Origin: Pirellulaceae bacterium
Lineage (GTDB): Bacteria > Planctomycetota > Planctomycetia > Pirellulales > Pirellulaceae
Assembly (NCBI GenBank): GCA_023382975.1
Contig: JAHDXO010000030.1
Span: 1 to 64,000 of the forward strand
DNA length: 64,000 bases
Direction: 5' to 3'
A program made the position numbers and the translations under genes. Under the pieces are notes generated by a model. The model was given only the letters and a program-made list of their open reading frames with translations. It made no database searches and was not told where the DNA came from. Of the stretch, positions 58,287 to 64,000 are shown one piece after another. Numbering within the stretch: position 1 is the stretch's first letter; every line of letters begins with the position of its first letter.

Positions 58287-59645
58287 ATGACCACGACATC
58301 GCACGAGCCGCCTCGTCCAGGCTGTATCCGCTCCGTCTTGTTCCTCGTGGCCTGGACCGCGACTTGCGGAGCCATGAGCGACGGCCGAGCGGCGGAGCGA
58401 CCCAACATCGTGATTATCTTTACGGACGACCAAGGCTATGCCGACCTCGGCTGTTACGGCAACCAGAAAAACAAGACCCCGCGGCTGGACCAACTGGCGA
58501 AGGAAGGAACTCGTTTCACATCCTTCTACACGCAAACCGTGTGCGGCCCGTCGCGGTCGGCGCTGTTGACCGGACGGTACCCGATCCGCAGCAAGGGTTG
58601 GGGCATGCCGGCTTCGGAAATCACGTTCGCCGAGTTGATGCGCGAAGGCGGCTACCAGACCGCCTGTATCGGCAAGTGGGACGTATCGAATCGCAAGCCG
58701 ATCTTGGACCGCATGCCGAACGCGCAGGGATTCGACTACTACTTCGGCACGCTGGGCGCCAACGATGGTGGCTCGGTCGGCTTTCACGAAGACAATCAAC
58801 CCGCCGGTTCGACTCGCAAAATGGGCAGTTTGACCACGCTGTACACGGACAAGGCGATTTCGTATCTAAAGGAGCGTCGCGATCCGGAGAGGCCCTGCGT
58901 GCTGTATTTGGCGCATACGATGATGCATACGATCATCGACGCCTCGGAACGCTTTCGCGGCAAGTCGGCGGGAGGTCTGTACGGCGACGTGGTGGAGGAG
59001 TTCGACTACGAAACCGGCCGTTTGCTCGATACGCTTGACGAGTTGGGACTGAGGGAGAGCACGCTGGTGATCTATACCAGCGACAACGGCCCGTGGAACC
59101 AGCCAAAATACACGGACAAGAAGCAGGGCCACCCGGAAGGTTCGATCTTCTGGGGCGATGCCGGTCCGCTGCGCAACGGCAAAGGCTCGTGTTACGAGGG
59201 TGGCTATCGCCTGCCTTGCCTTGTCCGCTGGCCGGGCAAGGTGCCGGCCGGCCGCGTCTCAGATGCTGTCTTCGCCACCATCGACTTCTTGCCGACCTTT
59301 GCCGCGTTGTGCGGATTCCAGGTACCGAGAGACCGCCGCATGGACGGCATCGATCAGAGCGAACTACTGTTGGGCCGCCGCGAGACCGGACGACAGGACT
59401 TCTATTTTCACAGCGCGGGAGTCCGCCAGGGCAAGTGGAAGTACCTGAAGCCCGACGCTCACTTCCACGGCTTCGCCATCGAAGATGACCGGGAAAAGGT
59501 GGACGAGTTGTACGACTTGGAAGCCGATGTTGGCGAGCGGACAAACCTGGCCGCGAAATTCCCGGAAAAGGTTGCGGAATTGAAGGCCCTGATGCAGTCG
59601 ATCGAAGGACCCGACAAACTCGCTCCGGAAGACAGCCGGCGTTGA
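58287..59645 (+). CDS. type I sulfatase (arylsulfatase family)
   Basis: Exported enzyme of 452 residues hydrolysing sulfate esters. After a signal-like N-terminus come NIVIIFTDDQGYADLGCYGN (metal Asp47/Asp48) and the sulfatase signature Cys86-Gly-Pro-Ser-Arg90 in QTVCGPSRSALLTGRYP, whose Cys becomes formylglycine. Further hallmarks are IYTSDNGPW and the C-terminal DELYDLEADVGERTNL. The ATG at 58287 has AAGGAG ten bases upstream; an adjacent TTG is possible. A formylglycine-generating enzyme must be encoded elsewhere. The probable substrate is a sulfated glycan unit. Confidence 0.92.
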   Translation: MTTTSHEPPRPGCIRSVLFLVAWTATCGAMSDGRAAERPNIVIIFTDDQGYADLGCYGNQKNKTPRLDQLAKEGTRFTSFYTQTVCGPSRSALLTGRYPIRSKGWGMPASEITFAELMREGGYQTACIGKWDVSNRKPILDRMPNAQGFDYYFGTLGANDGGSVGFHEDNQPAGSTRKMGSLTTLYTDKAISYLKERRDPERPCVLYLAHTMMHTIIDASERFRGKSAGGLYGDVVEEFDYETGRLLDTLDELGLRESTLVIYTSDNGPWNQPKYTDKKQGHPEGSIFWGDAGPLRNGKGSCYEGGYRLPCLVRWPGKVPAGRVSDAVFATIDFLPTFAALCGFQVPRDRRMDGIDQSELLLGRRETGRQDFYFHSAGVRQGKWKYLKPDAHFHGFAIEDDREKVDELYDLEADVGERTNLAAKFPEKVAELKALMQSIEGPDKLAPEDSRR

Positions 59646-59678
59646 TCCTTCCTAAGAACTTGCAAAAAGGAACCGACC

Positions 59679-60647
59679 ATGACCGCTCGAATCCACTCGT
59701 CTTTGGCCCTGCGTGCCCTTTCGGTCTGCGCGCTGATGACGGCCGGCATGACGCCGCTCCTGGCGGCCGATCCAGCCAAGAAAATACAGGTCTTCCTCCT
59801 GGCCGGCCAGTCGAACATGGAGGGTCAGGGGGTCGTGTCGATGGATCATCCGCAGTACTACAACGGCGGCCGGGGCAATCTCGCTTGGTCGATGGAGCAT
59901 TCCGTCAGCAAGGACAAGATGCGGCATCTGCGGGACGCCCAGGGCCAGTGGGTCGTCCGGGACGACGTCGAGATCAGCTTCAAAGTGCGAGATACGGTTC
60001 GGAAAGGCCCCTTGACCGTGGGCTACACGGGCTATGGCGGCAGCAGCCACATCGGGCCGGAACTGCAGTTCGGCCACGTGATGGGCGACTTCTTCGAGGA
60101 ACCGGTCCTGTTGGTCAAAACGGCCTGGGGTGGCAAGAGTCTGTACCAGGACTTCCGGCCGCCCAGTTCCGGAGGCGCGGTCGGTCCTTACTACACGCAG
60201 ATGATCCAGGAGATCCGCGAGGCTCTGGCGGCGTTGGGGGATCGACCCTACGAGATTCGCGGCTTTGTCTGGATGCAGGGCTGGAACGACATGTGTACTG
60301 ACGCGGCGGTGCCCGAGTATGCCGACAACCTCGTTCATCTGGCAGCGGATATCCGCCGCGAGTTCAACTCGCCGCGGCTTCCCATCGTCATCGGCGAATT
60401 AGGAAACGGCGGCCCCGCCGAGCCGAACAGCCGGATGCAGCAGTTCCGGGACGCACAACGGCGCGGTACGGAACGCCTCGAATACGCGATGTTTGTCCCG
60501 ACCCAGAACTTTGCACGCCCTCCCGATCTATCGCCGAACGTCGGGCACGGCCATCACTGGTTCGGCAACGCAGAGAGTTACTTCCTGATCGGCGAGGCGT
60601 TGGGCCAGGGGATGAAGAAGCTGTTGTCGCCGCGGGACGCGCAGTAG
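59679..60647 (+). CDS. secreted SASA/CE6-type acetylesterase
   Basis: Protein of 322 residues with a signal peptide ending LLAA. SGNH-type motifs: IQVFLLAGQSNMEGQGVVSM (nucleophile Ser45), GYGGSSHIGPELQFG, FVWMQGWNDMC and NVGHGHHWFGNAESYFLIG (catalytic His). The family removes acetyl groups from sugars (sialic acid or xylan side chains). It lies 33 bases after the sulfatase, suggesting joint removal of sulfate and acetyl decorations. AAAAGGAA precedes the ATG. Confidence 0.88.
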   Translation: MTARIHSSLALRALSVCALMTAGMTPLLAADPAKKIQVFLLAGQSNMEGQGVVSMDHPQYYNGGRGNLAWSMEHSVSKDKMRHLRDAQGQWVVRDDVEISFKVRDTVRKGPLTVGYTGYGGSSHIGPELQFGHVMGDFFEEPVLLVKTAWGGKSLYQDFRPPSSGGAVGPYYTQMIQEIREALAALGDRPYEIRGFVWMQGWNDMCTDAAVPEYADNLVHLAADIRREFNSPRLPIVIGELGNGGPAEPNSRMQQFRDAQRRGTERLEYAMFVPTQNFARPPDLSPNVGHGHHWFGNAESYFLIGEALGQGMKKLLSPRDAQ

Positions 60648-60668
60648 AAGAGAGCCCGAGTTCTCTTC
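60647..60668 (+). terminator. weak hairpin after the esterase gene
   Basis: GAAGAGA / TCTCTTC (seven-base stem, eight-base loop) right after the stop codon, followed by CTTGC. There is no U-tract, so it is a possible terminator or processing site only. Confidence 0.3.
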
Positions 60669-60807
60669 CTTGCAGGCGTTAGGTCCGCACGACACCGGCG
60701 GGCGCGGGACTTGCCCGGTCCGCCTCCGTAAGGTCCAATCGCGGCTGTAATCATGCTTCGTTCGTTCCCCGCCGCTGCGTCTTGCCTCGATTGGAAGGTC
60801 CCCCGCC

Positions 60808-63800
60808 ATGAAACGAATCCTGCTTCCTGTCTTGCTCGCCGGTTTTCTCGCAGTCCACAGCACCGCCTGGGCTTTCAATCCGCCGACGGATACCGCCGGA
60901 CCACTCACGATTCGCATCGCCGATCCGGGCGAGATCCAAGCGCTGGACAAGCCGGTCGCTGTCCCGGTCACGCTGAGCAACGCCGGCGACTCGCCGCTGG
61001 CCGGCACGGTTCGCGTGTGGGGCGTCGACGGCTGGCGTGCCGAGGGCGAGGCCACGCGGGCATTTAACCTCGGGCCGAAGGGCTCGCAGGTGCTGCCCTT
61101 CAACATGGCGCCGGCCGCGGACTCGTATGCCGCCCTGTATCCGGTCCACGCGCGAGCCGAGTTTGGGACCGGCCCGGCCCAGACGGCCGCGCATGCGATC
61201 CTGATCCTGTCCGTGGCGCGCGAGGCTGTCGCGAAGAAAAAGCCAAGCACCGACGTGACGCAGCCGTGGCAGACGCCGCGGCGAGGCCCGCTGCGGCTGG
61301 ACGTGGCCTCCCGTTTCCAAACCCGCATCGCAGTACACGACAAACCGCCCGTGACGCAAGCCGCCGGCTGGCTGGGCAGCGACGCGGTCTCCGGTTGCTC
61401 GGTAGGACTGGCGGAAGTCGACCGCGGCCAGCGGCGGCGAGCGATCAATGTCCATCCGCCGTACCGCGCGGGTTGGGGCGATGCGCAATTGGACTGGCGA
61501 ATCGCCTTGCCGCCGGTCGAGCCGCTGGTGTTGGAATTCGCGACGGCGATCCGCGATAGCGATGTAGAACGCGAGGGCGCCAGCGACGGCGTCGAATTTC
61601 GGGTCCAGGCGAACGGCGGCGCTGGGTGGCAAGAACTGTTCTCGCGTTTCTCAGCGGCCAAGCAGTGGGAGCCCGCAAGCGTGGACCTGTCGGCCTGGGC
61701 GGGCCAGGAGATCACGCTGCGGCTGGTGACCGGCCCGGGACCCAAACATAACACGTCGTGCGATTCCGCATACTGGGCCACGCCGACGATCTGGGTCGGC
61801 CAGCGCCTCGCGCCGGAGCCGGACGATCAGCGTGCCGCGCGGCGAGAGTCGGCACGGTCCGCGGCGCGCGCTGCGCATCAGGGCAGCAAAGGCGATTGGA
61901 CGTGGCGGCTGGAAAGCGACGCGGGGGTGCATGGCGCGGCGCTTGTGCCGGGCCCGAACGGGCTGGCGGACGCCTGGCTGGCCTTTGCCGATGAGCGACG
62001 CGAGCTGGTGTTCGAAGGCTTTGCGATCGAGGTCGACGGCACGCCGCTGGCCGCGGACGGCAGCGGACTGGTTTGCGAAGGTCTGGAAGTCCAATTCGCT
62101 GGGGGCGTTGGCACGGTCGTGCATCGGCTGCTGAAAGGCGAGCAGACGGTGCCCGCCCAGGCGCGCCTATGGGCCGAACACGGTGCCTTGCGAGTCGCCT
62201 TCTCGATGCCTGGCACCACCCGCGATCTGCGGGGCGAGCCGCGTTTTACGACACTGGCCATCGGGCCGGCTTCGGACAGGGCGCGCCGTGTGTATGCCGG
62301 CTTCGGCAACGTGATCCAGGATCCGGCCAAGTTCGATCTGCACGCCAACGGCTTCCAACTGTCGACGCGGCACATCGGCCTGGACTTCGCCAACGGTGTC
62401 TCGTTCCTGCAGGCGTGCGATGTGTTTCCCGATCTGTTGCGAGTGGACCCGAACGCCCGTCTGTATTCGTTGCGCACGCACCACGACGCGACGCTGACCC
62501 TGCTGCCGTCGTCGCTTGGCGCGTTTGCCGCGGCGCGAGCCTACCGCCCAATCGCCAACTTTCAACCCGCGGCCGGCGTCGCCAACATCCAGGGCAAGAT
62601 CTGCCTGGACCAATGGGGCGGCGACTACCAGGACGCGGCCGACGGAATCGAACTCGCCGCTCGCTACGGGCTGACCGATGCGGTCTTCGTCAAGCACGTC
62701 TGGCAACGCTGGGGCTACGATTACCGGCTGCCCGACATCTATCCGCCCGCGGGCAACGTCGATGAGTTTCAGGCCATGGTCGCCGCCTGCCGCCGCCACG
62801 GCATCCTGTTCTGCCCGCACGACAACTACATCGACTTCTATCCCGACGCGGAGGGCTACTCCTACGACCACATCATCTTCAACGCCGACGGCTCGCCGCA
62901 ATTGGCGTGGTTCAACAAGGGCCGCCAGGCGCAGAGCTATCGCTGGCTGCCGACCGCGTTCCAGCCGTGGCTGGAGCGGAACCTGCAGTTGGTCAAGACA
63001 CACATCGCGCCCACGTCGTATTTCGTGGATGTATTCACGGCGATGGCACCGGTCGATTTCTTTGATCGCGCCGACCGGTTCTATCCGAAGACGGTCTGCG
63101 CCGAACGCTGGGGGACGGCGTTCGACCGGATTCGCGAGGTGCTGGGCGACAACGCGCCGATGATCAGCGAAGCGGGCCATGACGCGCTGATCGGCCATCT
63201 GGACGCGGGCCAGGCGGACCACATGGGCTGGATTCCCGGCCAATGGCGTTTTGCCTGGGGAATGGAAGCCGGCGACGTCGAGCGGGTGCCATGGCACGAC
63301 ATGGCCAGCCACGGCGCGTTCGTACTGCTGGCCGGCGGGTTGGGGCACCGATACTCCGGCGAACAGCACGATCCGACGCTGCACGGCTATGCCAGCGACG
63401 ACTACCTGAGCATGACTGTGTTGGGCGGCCGCAACCCGATGTGCGACGGCCCGTTCTCGCGTCGCGCGGTGATGACCTACTGGCTGCTGCACGACGTGTG
63501 TGCCGAATTGGCTCGCCGCGAAATGCTGACGCACGAGTTCGCCGGCGACGATATCCACCGGCAGATCGTCCAGTTTGCGGACGACGCGCAGGTGATCGCC
63601 AACCGCGGTCGGACCGATTGGCAGATCGCCGGCCAGACGCTGCCGGCCTACGGATTCGTGGCCCAAGCCGGGCCGGCCACCGCCATGGTCACCCGCCGTG
63701 ACGGCGTGATCGCCGGCTATGCGCAGCACGGCCATATGCTGTTTGCCGACGCGCGGCCGCAACTGGCCGACCAACGCGGCGTGATCGAACCAGCCGTCGT

Positions 63801-64000
63801 CAGTTGCGAGGATTTGGGCAACCGCAAGTTCCAACTGCGCATGCGATGGCAAGCGATGCAGCCTCTGCCGCCGGGCTACGTGGCATTCCTGCACTTCGTG
63901 AACGAGAAGAACGCGGAGGGCGAGGGCATCGTGTTCCAGGGCGGGACGAAATACGATGCAGCGAAACTCACCGCCGCGGGAACGGTCGAAGGCTCCGGCA
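60808..64000 (+). CDS. very large secreted hydrolase-like protein, cut by the window edge
   Basis: Open frame from ATG 60808 (GGAAGG upstream) to the last base, at least 1064 residues with no stop. A signal peptide (KRILLPVLLAGFLAVHSTAW) leads to a beta-sandwich part (residues ~20-500) with concanavalin/carbohydrate-binding character. From about residue 590 a TIM-barrel glycosidase-like region follows: NIQGKICLDQWGGDYQDAAD, AVFVKHVWQRWGYDYRLPDI, GILFCPHDNYIDFYPDAEGY, THIAPTSYFVDVFTAMAPVD. It resembles the uncharacterised DUF5696/GH101-like barrels; acids in FCPHDNYIDF and FVDVF are possible catalytic residues. Long reading frames on the opposite strand are shadows of this gene. The C-terminus is missing. 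Confidence 0.75.
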   Translation, partial: MKRILLPVLLAGFLAVHSTAWAFNPPTDTAGPLTIRIADPGEIQALDKPVAVPVTLSNAGDSPLAGTVRVWGVDGWRAEGEATRAFNLGPKGSQVLPFNMAPAADSYAALYPVHARAEFGTGPAQTAAHAILILSVAREAVAKKKPSTDVTQPWQTPRRGPLRLDVASRFQTRIAVHDKPPVTQAAGWLGSDAVSGCSVGLAEVDRGQRRRAINVHPPYRAGWGDAQLDWRIALPPVEPLVLEFATAIRDSDVEREGASDGVEFRVQANGGAGWQELFSRFSAAKQWEPASVDLSAWAGQEITLRLVTGPGPKHNTSCDSAYWATPTIWVGQRLAPEPDDQRAARRESARSAARAAHQGSKGDWTWRLESDAGVHGAALVPGPNGLADAWLAFADERRELVFEGFAIEVDGTPLAADGSGLVCEGLEVQFAGGVGTVVHRLLKGEQTVPAQARLWAEHGALRVAFSMPGTTRDLRGEPRFTTLAIGPASDRARRVYAGFGNVIQDPAKFDLHANGFQLSTRHIGLDFANGVSFLQACDVFPDLLRVDPNARLYSLRTHHDATLTLLPSSLGAFAAARAYRPIANFQPAAGVANIQGKICLDQWGGDYQDAADGIELAARYGLTDAVFVKHVWQRWGYDYRLPDIYPPAGNVDEFQAMVAACRRHGILFCPHDNYIDFYPDAEGYSYDHIIFNADGSPQLAWFNKGRQAQSYRWLPTAFQPWLERNLQLVKTHIAPTSYFVDVFTAMAPVDFFDRADRFYPKTVCAERWGTAFDRIREVLGDNAPMISEAGHDALIGHLDAGQADHMGWIPGQWRFAWGMEAGDVERVPWHDMASHGAFVLLAGGLGHRYSGEQHDPTLHGYASDDYLSMTVLGGRNPMCDGPFSRRAVMTYWLLHDVCAELARREMLTHEFAGDDIHRQIVQFADDAQVIANRGRTDWQIAGQTLPAYGFVAQAGPATAMVTRRDGVIAGYAQHGHMLFADARPQLADQRGVIEPAVVSCEDLGNRKFQLRMRWQAMQPLPPGYVAFLHFVNEKNAEGEGIVFQGGTKYDAAKLTAAGTVEGSG

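Noticed and set aside
62167..63894. Long minus-strand frame over the right-edge gene
   Set aside because: Antisense shadow; the plus strand has a signal peptide, ribosome site and barrel motifs.

Overview
The window is bacterial and almost certainly from the phylum Planctomycetota, probably a Pirellulales-like lineage. The evidence is a set of family signatures seen together: a DUF1552/DUF1592 surface-protein pair with haem motifs, several Tat-exported Gfo/Idh/MocA oxidoreductases, a type I sulfatase, a DUF1080 protein, a cysteine-rich YTV-repeat wall protein, an SHD1-domain secreted protein and double zinc-ribbon membrane proteins. GC content is high, many genes are secreted, and start codons include GTG and TTG.

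Layout. 1-9 kb: secreted carbohydrate-active or structural proteins (PL14-like lyase, two beta-helix proteins, a transglutaminase-like/FN3 protein), with a PIN-type toxin-antitoxin module sitting between two ~190-bp direct repeats. 9-10.7 kb: a Tat-exported TIM-barrel protein, a gene relic and a cluster of palindromes. 10.9-19.0 kb: an operon of an HTH-EIIA fusion regulator followed by hyfB-C-E-F-G-(H+I)-like genes. The large subunit lacks all four Ni-ligand cysteines, so this is best read as an energy-converting hydrogenase-related (Ehr) complex and not a hydrogenase. 19-25 kb: a Tat oxidoreductase, the DUF1552/DUF1592 pair and a small cytochrome. 25.1-26.5 kb: a short operon (UVR-motif protein, 54-aa basic protein, and a SelW/Rdx-family selenoprotein whose UGA codon 11 is followed by a good bacterial SECIS hairpin). 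26.6-35.7 kb: DUF11-repeat surface protein, OFA-type MFS transporter, ATP-grasp/alpha-E pair and the YTV protein. 36-40 kb: an operon STAS - FHA/GAF/PP2C phosphatase - HAD phosphatase - TsaC/LMW-PTP fusion. 40-42.3 kb: groES-groEL. 42.7-45 kb: zinc-ribbon membrane protein and SHD1 protein. 45-49.6 kb: rplY-pth-rpsF-ssb-rplI-dnaB on the minus strand. 49.8-52.7 kb: a second FHA/GAF/PP2C phosphatase and a DUF1080 protein. 53.1-55.4 kb: ubiE-ubiX-ubiA-like quinone genes. 55.6-64 kb: two oxidoreductases, a sulfatase, an acetylesterase and a very large hydrolase-like gene cut by the right edge. Together these look like a sulfated or acetylated glycan degradation cluster.

The strongest non-obvious finding is the selenoprotein gene at 26278-26523, which ordinary gene calling would miss or split at its in-frame TGA. 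The second is the Ehr-type complex. All family assignments were made by eye from sequence motifs; no database search was run.
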